Source: UBA9337 sp038331135 (GTDB lineage Bacteria; Patescibacteriota; Minisyncoccia; Moranbacterales; UBA9337). From it: a stretch of DNA of 29,957 nucleotides. Both the position numbers and the translations under genes were made by a program. Under the pieces are notes generated by a model that was not told where the DNA came from, searched no databases, and saw only the letters and a list, made by a program, of their open reading frames with translations. Within the stretch, counting starts at the first letter, position 1. Each line of letters starts with the position of its first letter. The stretch lies in contig JBBQOS010000005.1 of NCBI GenBank assembly GCA_038331135.1, forward strand, positions 1 to 29,957, given 5' to 3'. Shown here piece by piece: positions 14,895-22,309 of this stretch.

Positions 14895-15590
14895 ATGATA
14901 AAATTTTTCAAAGATAAAAAAAATATCTTGGCGGTGATGTCGGAGAGAACAGATGGTCCTATGAAATTATCGGAGAGCGATTTAATTATAAAAAATAGAA
15001 ATAATTTCTTTGGTAAAAGCGGAATTAATGAAGAGAATGTTTTTATAGCCGAGATAATCCACGAAAGCAATGTGGTAATTGTGGATAAAAAATCACCTCA
15101 AATAATTGAAGAGGCTGATGCACTGGTAACTAAAGAAAAAATATTTTTAGCCATAACAATAGCTGATTGTGTGCCGGTTTATTTTTATGATGAGAAAAAT
15201 AAAATAGTGGGATTGGCACATGCGGGTTGGCGGGGAATTACAGGAGGAATAATTGAAAACACTTTAGATAAAATGAGTTTACTGGGAGCAAATATAAAAG
15301 AAATTGAAATAGAAATGGGTCCTGGGATAAGAAAATGCCATTTTGAAATAAAAGAAGATGTGCTTGATAAATTTGGAAAGTATCCTGAATTTGTAATAAG
15401 AAAAAGTAGCAAGATTTTCGTTGATCTGTTTGAAATTATTAAAAAAGAAGCTTTGGGCTTCGACGTGAAAGAAAAAAATATTCGTGACTTTGGAGAATGT
15501 ACTTATTGTAATAGTAAAAAATATTTTTCTTATCGTAGGGATAAACCCAAAGAAGTACAATCTATGATGGCGACGATAGGGATGGAATAA
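14895..15590 (+). CDS. pgeF: Peptidoglycan editing factor PgeF (YfiH, DUF152)
   Basis: 231 residues, the usual family length. His56 (EIIHES), Cys92 (TIADCVPV) and His109 (LAHAGWRG) form the zinc site; MGPGIRKCHFEI (141-152) and CTYC with YFSYRRD near the end complete the signature. Family members act in the cytoplasm on wrongly built UDP-MurNAc-Ser/Gly precursors in E. coli, and purified homologues show adenosine deaminase and nucleoside phosphorylase activity; which applies here is unknown. The gene follows the tRNA array and precedes a repeat-rich gap. No clear Shine-Dalgarno is visible. Older annotations call this family a laccase-domain or multicopper oxidase protein. Confidence 0.93.
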   Translation: MIKFFKDKKNILAVMSERTDGPMKLSESDLIIKNRNNFFGKSGINEENVFIAEIIHESNVVIVDKKSPQIIEEADALVTKEKIFLAITIADCVPVYFYDEKNKIVGLAHAGWRGITGGIIENTLDKMSLLGANIKEIEIEMGPGIRKCHFEIKEDVLDKFGKYPEFVIRKSSKIFVDLFEIIKKEALGFDVKEKNIRDFGECTYCNSKKYFSYRRDKPKEVQSMMATIGME

Positions 15591-15593
15591 TCA

Positions 15594-15664
15594 TTTTAAC
15601 ATATTAACTCGTTAGCACGTTAACATATTAGCTCTTTAACCTAACTAGCATGTTAACATTTTAA
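15594..15664 (-). repeat. W1 short-word tract, reverse orientation
   Basis: The longest W1 tract. Read on the minus strand it is a run of words such as TGTTAACATGCTA and TATGTTAACGTGCTAAC with a period of about 8-10 bases. Confidence 0.6.
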
Positions 15665-15669
15665 ACAAC

Positions 15670-15749
15670 GAGACTGCTTCGCTCCACTCGCAGAGACAAA
15701 TGATACGAACGAGCTTGGGTCTTTGCGAGGGTACTCCCGTGGCAATCTC
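15670..15749. repeat. GAGAYTGC...GCAATCTC intergenic element
   Basis: An 80-bp element beginning GAGACTGCTTCG and ending GGCAATCTC, so its ends are inverted repeats (GAGAYTGC). Internal CACTCGCAGAGAC and GGTCTTTGCGAGGG are also roughly inverted. It resembles the 'gcaatctc' type of intergenic repeats seen across many bacteria. Confidence 0.6.
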
Positions 15750-15794
15750 AAACGATAATATCTTCTAATTTTATTCTTTAGAGTTTTAGATTAC

Positions 15795-15914
15795 GAGACT
15801 GCCACATTATTTTTTGAGTACAAAAAATAATTCGCAGAGACGACGTACGACAAGATTCCACAAACTTGCCTGCTCTCCGTCGGTATAGCCTTTGGCGGCG
15901 TACGACCGGTAGAT
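15795..15914. repeat. Second GAGACTGC element carrying a hairpin, plus CCGGTAG-type element
   Basis: 15795-15845 repeats GAGACTGC and TCGCAGAGACGAC, but between them sits the palindrome ATTATTTTTT/AAAAAATAAT (15807-15832). 15866-15914 is a GC-rich stretch running from TTGCCTGC to CCGGTAGATAG, related in reverse orientation to the elements at 26217-26304 and 26933-27017. With the preceding tracts this accounts for most of the roughly 400-base gap before the VanW gene. Confidence 0.55.
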
Positions 15915-15994
15915 AGAAATTAATTTATGAAAATCATAACTCCGTTTCCGAAATTATATTTTCTGGAATGACAGTTGATGTAGCGAATATTTAT

Positions 15995-17269
15995 TTAAGC
16001 GCCGTTATCTTTTTGGTATTCTTTCCATTCTTTATCAGACCAGTTTTTGGGTTTAGAAGTTAACATTTCACCAGGTTTTGGATAATCATCTGGAGAATTG
16101 TAACTGCTCTTGAAATCGTCATTAATAAAAATATTTCCGCTGGCATCAATAACTTTTTGATAAAAAACTGTTTTCATAGCTCCATTGGATTCTCTAGATA
16201 AAATATGCGGACCGTCTACTTCTGTTTTTCTCCCATCATCTGTGCCATAAAATTTAAAAATCAGAGATTTTTTGGCTGTATCAAGCTCAGTCTTAATCAA
16301 AATGTGCCCAGGTGTGTTATTTTTAAAACGTAAATCTGGATTGGGAATATAAACAGTGCTGTCCATTCCTTGAGGGTCGTAGTAATGAACAGGGTAGGCG
16401 TGATTTCGCCGAGCGGTTATTTTAAGTCCGCTATAAATAGCAGCACGAAAAGCGGTAGTGGAGACTTGGCAAACTCCCCCGCCAAACTCCGGCTCGGTTA
16501 CACCCTTTTTGATAACCAGTTCCTGCTTGTAGCCATGTTCACCATCGACTTCACCTAAGTTTTTTACAAAAGAAAATTCTTCCCCAGGTTTTATAAGGAT
16601 TCCATCAAAACTATTAGTCGCTACTCTTATATTATGAATTCGACTGAGGGTGGAGCCAGTGAAGTTTGATTTTCCTTCGCCAATAAGAGTTGTGATACCC
16701 AATTTATCAGCATCATTGTCTTTGATGTTGGGTTCAATTATAGTAAAAGAAATTTTTAATTCATTGGAAGTTTGTTCTTTGGCAAAGAATTTTTCTATAT
16801 CTTTGAGACTTTGCTCTATATTTAGCTTGTAGCCATTTTGGCTAAGGGAAAAATTGGAAACTCTTCCATCAATTACGGTGAAAGTGGAATCTTGAGGCAT
16901 TCTGTTATATTTCTTAGACAGATCTTCTAAAAATAAAGTGGTAGTCTTTTTATCTAAAGTGCTACTTTCTATTTTTCTAAGAGTGTGCTGAATTTTTTCA
17001 GTCTTAGTTAAATCACATATTATTTTAGAAGTGGGGCAGTATTGGATATTTTCTATTTCTGATTTGTACGCCGAATCGTAAACCAAAAAAGGCTTAAACA
17101 TAAACCATTTATGAAAATCATTTTTGGAAACGCTTATTTCTTGCTCAGGAATTTTTATGGTTAATTTTTCAAAGTTATTTGATAAAGCTAAGGCAGTATC
17201 TCTGACTATAAAAAAATAAAAAAGGCACAAGATTAGAGTATATTTAGTTGGCTTTAATTTATCTTTCAT
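15995..17269 (-). CDS. VanW-domain (YoaR-like) exported protein
   Basis: 424 residues. A hydrophobic N-terminal segment (about 10-30) suggests export or anchoring. Residues 30-215 resemble the peptidoglycan-binding-type domain that precedes VanW in such proteins (NGYKLNIEQSLKDIEKFF). The VanW domain covers about 225-350 with FDGILIKPGEEFSF, GGGVCQVSTTAFRAAIYSGL, RNHAYPVHYYDPQGMD and YIPNPDLRFKNNT. VanW occurs in some vancomycin-resistance clusters but its reaction is not settled; a cell-wall role is assumed. It does not indicate resistance here, because no van ligase or regulator genes accompany it. An extended -10 promoter precedes the start. Confidence 0.9.
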   Translation of the reverse strand: MKDKLKPTKYTLILCLFYFFIVRDTALALSNNFEKLTIKIPEQEISVSKNDFHKWFMFKPFLVYDSAYKSEIENIQYCPTSKIICDLTKTEKIQHTLRKIESSTLDKKTTTLFLEDLSKKYNRMPQDSTFTVIDGRVSNFSLSQNGYKLNIEQSLKDIEKFFAKEQTSNELKISFTIIEPNIKDNDADKLGITTLIGEGKSNFTGSTLSRIHNIRVATNSFDGILIKPGEEFSFVKNLGEVDGEHGYKQELVIKKGVTEPEFGGGVCQVSTTAFRAAIYSGLKITARRNHAYPVHYYDPQGMDSTVYIPNPDLRFKNNTPGHILIKTELDTAKKSLIFKFYGTDDGRKTEVDGPHILSRESNGAMKTVFYQKVIDASGNIFINDDFKSSYNSPDDYPKPGEMLTSKPKNWSDKEWKEYQKDNGA

Positions 17270-17309
17270 CTTTTATGCTCTGTAATTAAAAATATTTACT
17301 CGGATAAAA

Positions 17310-17318
17310 ATTATAACA
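17310..17318 (-). promoter_or_regulatory. Extended -10 promoter for the VanW gene
   Basis: On the minus strand TGTTATAAT (17318-17310) gives a TGN-extended consensus -10. No -35 of quality is seen. The leader would be about 35 nt. Confidence 0.5.
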
Positions 17319-17319
17319 T

Positions 17320-17350
17320 AAAACTGCTAGAAATTGTATGTAGCAGTTTT
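17320..17350 (-). terminator. Terminator after hsp20
   Basis: Ten-base perfect arms AAAACTGCTA and TAGCAGTTTT around an 11-nt loop, between the hsp20 stop and the VanW start, followed on the minus strand by an AT-rich tail. Confidence 0.7.
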
Positions 17351-17384
17351 ATTTATGTTTGAAATATTTTTTTAAAAAAACCAC

Positions 17385-17927
17385 CTAGAATCCCCTTACC
17401 TTAATTCGTTTAGTTTTATTGGTATCAGCCTTGGGTAATTTGATGGTTAAAATTCCATTTTTTAAAGCAGCTTCTATTTTTTCAGCCATAACATCTACAG
17501 GTAAAACAACTGATCTAGAAAAACTTCCCCAATAACATTCTTGATAGTAAAAATTTTCTGCACTTACGTTTTCTTCAAATTTCCTCTCGCCTTTAATTGT
17601 GATCATATCGTTGTTGATAGAAACATCCAAATCTTCGGGATTAACTCCAGCGATAGTAGATTTGATAATAATGTCTTCATCTGTCTGAAAGACATCTATG
17701 GTGAGTTGTCCATCTCCAGATTCATCAGTATTTTCAGTGGCTCCCCAATTGTCAGAAAAATTAGCACTGTTATTTTCTAGGTTTGAGCTAGGAATAGAGA
17801 TATCTTCTATTTCATCTTCACTAGATATGTTCATGGGTCGGATTGGCGTAGATAAGTTTTCATCTTCCATAGTTACTCTTTTTGAACCGATAAGTTTTTC
17901 CATAAATGATTTTTTTTCTTTTGTCAT
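17385..17927 (-). CDS. Small heat shock protein, Hsp20/alpha-crystallin family
   Basis: 180 residues. A long, polar, acidic N-terminal arm (1-70) precedes the alpha-crystallin domain (about 72-165), with LTIDVFQTDEDIIIKSTIAGV, DLDVSINNDMITIKGER, the ECYWGSFSRSVVLP segment and ALKNGILTIKLPK, the family's G-x-L-T-I core. The C-terminal TKRIKVRGF provides the I-x-V-like anchoring motif. Such proteins form oligomers that hold unfolding proteins in the cytoplasm. The gene lies about 100 bases after the PrsW-like gene and has a possible own promoter overlapping that gene's end and a terminator after it. Confidence 0.93.
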   Translation of the reverse strand: MTKEKKSFMEKLIGSKRVTMEDENLSTPIRPMNISSEDEIEDISIPSSNLENNSANFSDNWGATENTDESGDGQLTIDVFQTDEDIIIKSTIAGVNPEDLDVSINNDMITIKGERKFEENVSAENFYYQECYWGSFSRSVVLPVDVMAEKIEAALKNGILTIKLPKADTNKTKRIKVRGF

Positions 17928-18010
17928 ATTTTTTTATTTTTTTTCTAACTAATAAGTGTTTGTGTGTAAAATTGATTAAACTATTTTTAGATAAACATTA
18001 GTACATTTAA

Positions 18011-18039
18011 ATTATAGAATATTTATTAATCTGAAGCAA
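18011..18039 (-). promoter_or_regulatory. Possible internal promoter for hsp20
   Basis: Minus strand TTGCTT (18039-18034), a 17-bp spacer and TATAAT (18016-18011). The -35 is inside the 3' end of the PrsW-like gene. The leader would be about 77 nt. Confidence 0.45.
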
Positions 18040-18613
18040 GCTTTTTATTCACAGTCAGCAAGCCATATATGTTTATGGACAGAAGTAGGGCTAAAAGTGC
18101 GTATTTGATGCCAGAATTATAGTAATCTAAGTGAATTATGGAGTAATTGTAAAAAAAGTGAATAACAATATTGAAAAGGAGGATTTTTATATTTAAACCA
18201 TTCTTTTCTGAAATAGTTAAAAAATATCCTAAAGTTCCGAAGGTTAAAATATGGAGAGGGGCGGTGGATAGGACACTAATAAGCGAAAAATCTATTTTTT
18301 CGGAAATATTTTTTTGGTAGATTATAAAAGCCTCTATTAAAGAAAATCCGATTCCTGCTAGCCAGGCATTCAATATGGATCCTCGACCGTAAGAAATGGG
18401 GAGTATCTTTTTGGCAGTAATGAAATATTTAAAAGCCTCTTCGGAAAATGAATAAACAATCAAAAGAAACAATGAGCTCAAGAAAACGTCATTAACTTCT
18501 AATGATTGCTCGAAAGATATTATTAGGGAGATGGCAATCAACTGAAAAACTAAAGACATCCCAGCGACGATAACTCCCCAAAAAATAGATTGAATGGCGT
18601 TTTGAATGTACAT
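18026..18613 (-). CDS. PrsW-like intramembrane metalloprotease
   Basis: 195 residues with about six membrane helices. The order of polar residues inside the helices fits the PrsW family: SEEAFKYF (Glu58, Glu59, Lys62), GIGFSLIEA (Glu94), APLHILTFG (His121) and IVIHFFYNYS (His152, Asn156). PrsW-type proteins cleave membrane substrates such as anti-sigma factors; no anti-sigma factor gene is in this window. It is 53 bases after valS in the same orientation and probably co-transcribed. The assignment rests on motif spacing, so a CAAX-protease-like relative is an alternative. Confidence 0.6.
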   Translation of the reverse strand: MYIQNAIQSIFWGVIVAGMSLVFQLIAISLIISFEQSLEVNDVFLSSLFLLIVYSFSEEAFKYFITAKKILPISYGRGSILNAWLAGIGFSLIEAFIIYQKNISEKIDFSLISVLSTAPLHILTFGTLGYFLTISEKNGLNIKILLFNIVIHFFYNYSIIHLDYYNSGIKYALLALLLSINIYGLLTVNKKLASD

Positions 18614-18666
18614 TTTTGTTTTTGTTTATTGATTTAAGAATTTAGGAATCTGGGAATTTGAGATTT

Positions 18667-21291
18667 TTATTTTAGTTTTTCTAGATATTTTTCCATTTCC
18701 AAAATATCTGATTGAGCTTTTGCTAGTTTTTCTTTTTCTTGAACTACTATTTGAGCAGGGGCTTTTTTAGCAAATTCTTTATTAGAGAGTCTTTGCGCCA
18801 AGTCAGTAGTATATTTTTTTAGATTGGATAACTCCGTTTGAATTCTTTGCTGTTCAGCCACCTTATCAATTTCATTGATTAGATAGATTTCAATTCCACT
18901 AGCGATAGTATAAAGAGCTTCAGCTGGTTTCTCTCCATTTTTCTTTATAACCAATTCTCCAACTCCAGTACGGAGATTTTTAATTAAAATTCCTTCGTTT
19001 TTTATTATTTCAAAATCATTTCCAGTGTATATGATGGTCTTTAATTTTTTAGTGGGCTCAATTTTATTCTCGGCGCGTAAATTTCGAATAGCGGTCACGA
19101 TGGCTTGAATTTTTGTAAATATGTAACGTTCGGTTTCGATATTTTCGCCCACAATATCATCCCAGTTTTCCAAAGTTGGCCAAGTTTCAATTAAAAGTAA
19201 TTTAGCTTGATTAAAATTGGACCAAATTTCTTCGGTTACGAAAGGAATGAAGGGATGCCAAAGTTTTAGTAAGTCTTTCAGTATTTTCGCTAGAATAATA
19301 TTTTTTTCTACTTGGTTGTTTTCAAATTTAGCTACTTCCAAATACCAATCGGCAAAATCATTTTTGGTAAAATTTTGAAGTTTTTCGCCAGCTAATGAAA
19401 AATTATATTTTTCCAAATCATCGGTAACTTCAACAATTATTTTTTTTATTTTATCAACAATCCATTTGTCAGCGTAGGTGAGATTCTCTTCTTTAATTTT
19501 TTCATCAGCAGTGTTGTCTCCAATTTTAGCTAAGACAAATCGGCTAATGTTCCACAGTTTATTAACAAAATTACGGTAGCTTTCAATTTTTATTTCTCCC
19601 AAGTTCATATCATTTCCAGGAGAGGATCCAATGAGGACAGAAAGTCGAACGGAGTCTGTGCCGAATTTTTCAATCATTTCAAGAGGTTCAATTCCATTGC
19701 CTTTTGATTTGGACATTTTGTGTCCCTTTTCATCACGGATTAATCCAGTGAAATACAAGTTTTTAAAAGGAATTGTTTTTGTCTTATATAAACTAAGAAT
19801 TATCATGCGAAAAGCCCAGAAAGGTAAAATATCGCGACCCATAATCATATTATTGCTAGGGTAAAAATCTTTAAAATCTTTTCCATCAGGATATTTCAGC
19901 GTGGTGTAAGCCCATTGGCCTGATGAAAACCAGGTGTCAAAAGTGTCATCTTCTTGCACCCAACCTTCTCCAGGTGATTCTAATTGAACTTTTATTTCCC
20001 CATCTTTGTACCAAGCGGGAATTCTAGGACCCCACCAAATTTGTCGAGATATACACCAATCATGAACATTTTCAATCCAGTTGAGCATTATTTTTTTGAA
20101 AGAAGCTGGTTGTATTTTTATGTCTTCATTTAGGATGATTTTTCTGGCTTCTTCTTTGAGTGAGAAATTTTTATGATTAACGTTAATGAACCATTGTTCG
20201 GATGGAATTGGTTCAATAGGCGTTTTACAACGTTCACAGATAGATAAATTTTGAATATAGTTATCTTCGATATGATCAATTAATCCCATTTTTTTCATAT
20301 CGGCAACTATTGCCTCGCGAGCTTTCTGAGTAGTCATTCCGGCATATTTTCCGCAATTATTCATCATTTTACCCGACTCATCTATTATTTGTCGAGAGGG
20401 CAGATTGTGCCGAATGGCAATTTCATTATCGACAAAACTATGGGCGGGAGTAACTTTTATCGCGCCTGATCCGAAATTCATATCAACTTCTTTATCGGCA
20501 ATAACTTCAACTTCAAATTCACCCAAGACTCCTGGTATCATATATTTTTTACCCACCATATCTCGATATCTATCATCATCAGGATGGACTGCGACAGCTG
20601 TATCTCCCAATTTTGTTTCTGGACGAGAAGTAGCCAAGACAAAAGGACCATATTTTATCCAGTATAATTTTCCTTGAGTCTCTGCGTGTTCGACTTCGAC
20701 ATCAGCCAAAGCACTGGCACAACGAGGGCACCAGTTTATTATTCTTTTTCCTTTATAGGCCATTCGATTTCCTTCACTATCTATTTCATTATACATTTCT
20801 ACAAAAGTTTCTAGAGCTATATTTACTATATCAGGATTAAGTGTAAATTTTTCCCTGCTCCAATCGGCGCTGAGTCCAAGTTTTTTTTCTTGGTTTCGCA
20901 TGTACTGAGAGCGATCAATGCAGAAATCATAAATTTCTTGGTAAAATTTATCTCGGCCTAAGTCATATCTAGAAATGCCTCTTTCTTTTTTAATTTTTTT
21001 TTCGTAAACAACTTGGGTTTGAATTCCAGCGTGGTCTTTGCCTGGCAGAAGAAGAGTTTTTTTCCCTAGCATCCTATTATATCTTCCTAGTAAATCCATA
21101 GTCACATAACCGCTAGCGTGTCCGATATGTAATTCTCCATTAGCATTGGGTGGCGGTAAGATGTTGGCGTATGTTTCTTTTCGCTCAGATAAATTATCCG
21201 GATTAAAAAAACCAGAGTCTTCCCAAATTTTGTAAATTTTATCTTCAACTTTTTTCGGATCGTATATTTTTGGCAATTCTTTGGTGGTCAT
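18667..21291 (-). CDS. valS: Valyl-tRNA synthetase
   Basis: 874 residues, standard for bacterial ValRS. The class I signatures are LHIGHASGY near residue 57 and KMSKSKGNGI near 524. INWCPRCASALADVEVEH, the editing domain (about 200-340, with TSRPETKLGDTAVAVHPDDDRY) and DTFDTWFSSGQW are typical of the Val enzyme. The anticodon-binding domain follows and the C-terminus ends in a coiled coil (about 808-874) that contacts the tRNA. It charges tRNA-Val with valine in the cytoplasm and edits Thr-tRNA-Val. The short predicted leader leaves no room for a T-box. A clear promoter lies at 21325-21353. Confidence 0.97.
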   Translation of the reverse strand: MTTKELPKIYDPKKVEDKIYKIWEDSGFFNPDNLSERKETYANILPPPNANGELHIGHASGYVTMDLLGRYNRMLGKKTLLLPGKDHAGIQTQVVYEKKIKKERGISRYDLGRDKFYQEIYDFCIDRSQYMRNQEKKLGLSADWSREKFTLNPDIVNIALETFVEMYNEIDSEGNRMAYKGKRIINWCPRCASALADVEVEHAETQGKLYWIKYGPFVLATSRPETKLGDTAVAVHPDDDRYRDMVGKKYMIPGVLGEFEVEVIADKEVDMNFGSGAIKVTPAHSFVDNEIAIRHNLPSRQIIDESGKMMNNCGKYAGMTTQKAREAIVADMKKMGLIDHIEDNYIQNLSICERCKTPIEPIPSEQWFINVNHKNFSLKEEARKIILNEDIKIQPASFKKIMLNWIENVHDWCISRQIWWGPRIPAWYKDGEIKVQLESPGEGWVQEDDTFDTWFSSGQWAYTTLKYPDGKDFKDFYPSNNMIMGRDILPFWAFRMIILSLYKTKTIPFKNLYFTGLIRDEKGHKMSKSKGNGIEPLEMIEKFGTDSVRLSVLIGSSPGNDMNLGEIKIESYRNFVNKLWNISRFVLAKIGDNTADEKIKEENLTYADKWIVDKIKKIIVEVTDDLEKYNFSLAGEKLQNFTKNDFADWYLEVAKFENNQVEKNIILAKILKDLLKLWHPFIPFVTEEIWSNFNQAKLLLIETWPTLENWDDIVGENIETERYIFTKIQAIVTAIRNLRAENKIEPTKKLKTIIYTGNDFEIIKNEGILIKNLRTGVGELVIKKNGEKPAEALYTIASGIEIYLINEIDKVAEQQRIQTELSNLKKYTTDLAQRLSNKEFAKKAPAQIVVQEKEKLAKAQSDILEMEKYLEKLK

Positions 21292-21324
21292 AATTTAGAT
21301 ATTTTAAGCAAATGTTATGTATTT

Positions 21325-21353
21325 AGTTTAGCAGAAGAAGGGATGTTTTTCAA
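21325..21353 (-). promoter_or_regulatory. Promoter for valS
   Basis: Minus strand TTGAAA (21353-21348), a 17-bp spacer and TAAACT (21330-21325), with TGC directly before the -10. The start near 21318 leaves a leader of about 27 nt. Confidence 0.6.
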
Positions 21354-21460
21354 GGGAAACAAATTGTTTGTAAAGAGGAAATGAAAAATTATAGGAAGAT
21401 AGGAATTTGAGAATGTATGAAACTATTAAGTTGGGATTTTATGAATTTAATTTTAGAAAT

Positions 21461-21655
21461 AAAAAATTTACTTATGTATGTACGTAAATTTTTTATTAAT
21501 ATACAATTAATTTAAAATCCGTTAACAAATAAAAAGTGTCCAAATTGTGCACGTGCGTAAATTTGGACACTTTTTTTATTTTTTATTGTTACTTTGACAA
21601 TCCACTGCCCCCCCTATAAGCCAAATCCAAGTTCCTTAAAATTTAGAACAGGAGG
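21461..21655. repeat. Interspersed palindrome-hairpin repeat, copy B
   Basis: AT palindrome at about 21465-21490 (centre TTACTTATGTATGTACGTAA), a 45-bp linker containing ATCCGTTAACAAATAAA, the 35-nt hairpin at 21536-21570 (arms GTGTCCAAATT/AATTTGGACAC) and then the tail shared with copy A ending AAGTTCCTTAAAATTTAGA. Confidence 0.8.
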
Positions 21656-21800
21656 TGATGGCATAGAGCAGAGAAGACAGAACATTTAGCATAGGGCACT
21701 CAGTATGTAGCATAGAACATGAAACACGTAACATAGTGCATAGAGCATAAAATAAAAAAATGTTGCAAATATTTTTTATCAAATAAGAAATAAATTTAAA

Positions 21801-21830
21801 ATGGTTGGCAATCTTGAGATTGCCAACCAT
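21801..21830 (-). terminator. Terminator after the zinc-ribbon gene
   Basis: Perfect arms ATGGTTGGCAATCT and AGATTGCCAACCAT with a 2-nt centre, ten bases past the stop of the minus-strand gene, followed on that strand by a T-rich tail. Confidence 0.8.
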
Positions 21831-21839
21831 TCAGCTACT

Positions 21840-22172
21840 TTATTTCTTAAAGGCATTGTCCTCGTAGCATGCCTTACAAATTCCATGACTCTTTGTGATG
21901 CAGGCGGGGCTATCATTTACTCTGGTTTCAGAGAAATATTTTTTTGTATGATCTTTGAATTCCCCCATTTGCCTTTTGCAATATTGGCAAATAATAATAA
22001 ATTCTTTCGTTCCCTTGGGATTAATCGCTTCTCTGCATTCTGGGCATATATTTTTGGGCAAATGTTGAGAAATAATTGGGGATATGCTATGTGCTTCATA
22101 TTCACTAGAATCCCTATAGAAAGGTTTTTGACAATCCGTGCAACTAAAAATATCCATTGGCATTTTTTTCAT
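21840..22172 (-). CDS. Multi-CxxC zinc-ribbon protein
   Basis: 110 residues from ATG 22172. Cysteine pairs CTDC (11-14), CPEC, CQYC and the C-terminal CKAC, the last within SHGICKACYEDN, suggest two zinc ribbons. The first resembles a probable zinc-ribbon domain, and the 'HGICxxCYE' ending resembles short zinc-ribbon tails of some signalling proteins. The frame extends to 22214, but a strong Shine-Dalgarno (GGAGG, minus strand 22185-22181) lies 8 bases before ATG 22172, deciding the start. This is the only textbook Shine-Dalgarno I found in the window. Function is unknown; RNA or protein binding is possible. Confidence 0.8.
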   Translation of the reverse strand: MKKMPMDIFSCTDCQKPFYRDSSEYEAHSISPIISQHLPKNICPECREAINPKGTKEFIIICQYCKRQMGEFKDHTKKYFSETRVNDSPACITKSHGICKACYEDNAFKK

Positions 22173-22180
22173 GGCACTAT

Positions 22181-22185
22181 CCTCC
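22181..22185 (-). promoter_or_regulatory. Shine-Dalgarno that decides the start at 22172
   Basis: GGAGG on the minus strand, 8 nt from the ATG. It favours the internal Met over the upstream one at 22214. Confidence 0.8.
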
Positions 22186-22309
22186 AAGGTATGGTTAGCA
22201 AAAATTGAAATCAAACTATTATTATTTGAAAAAAAAGAGCTTAAGATAACTAAAATACATACTGTTCTGTTTTTTTAAAAATGTCAACTTTTTTTTAATC
22301 CATTTACTT

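Larger units (their letters stand above)
21292..21839. other. Intergenic region upstream of valS
   Basis: From left to right: valS promoter, a W3 tract (21391-21460), repeat copy B, a W2 word tract (21661-21750) and the terminator at 21801-21830. No convincing gene. The short minus-strand frame at 21636-21830 is the W2 tract read as Met-Leu-Cys-rich repeats and is not coding. Confidence 0.6.

Noticed and set aside
15995..17269. A vancomycin-resistance determinant
   Set aside because: The VanW domain alone does not confer resistance and no van ligase, dehydrogenase or sensor genes are present.
21292..21360. A T-box or other riboswitch upstream of valS
   Set aside because: The predicted leader is only about 27 nt and no T-box sequence or specifier arrangement is visible.
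21636..21830. Minus-strand frame giving a Met-Leu-Cys-rich peptide
   Set aside because: It is the W2 repeat tract read through; the residue pattern follows the DNA period and includes the terminator stem. The same applies to 29240-29464.
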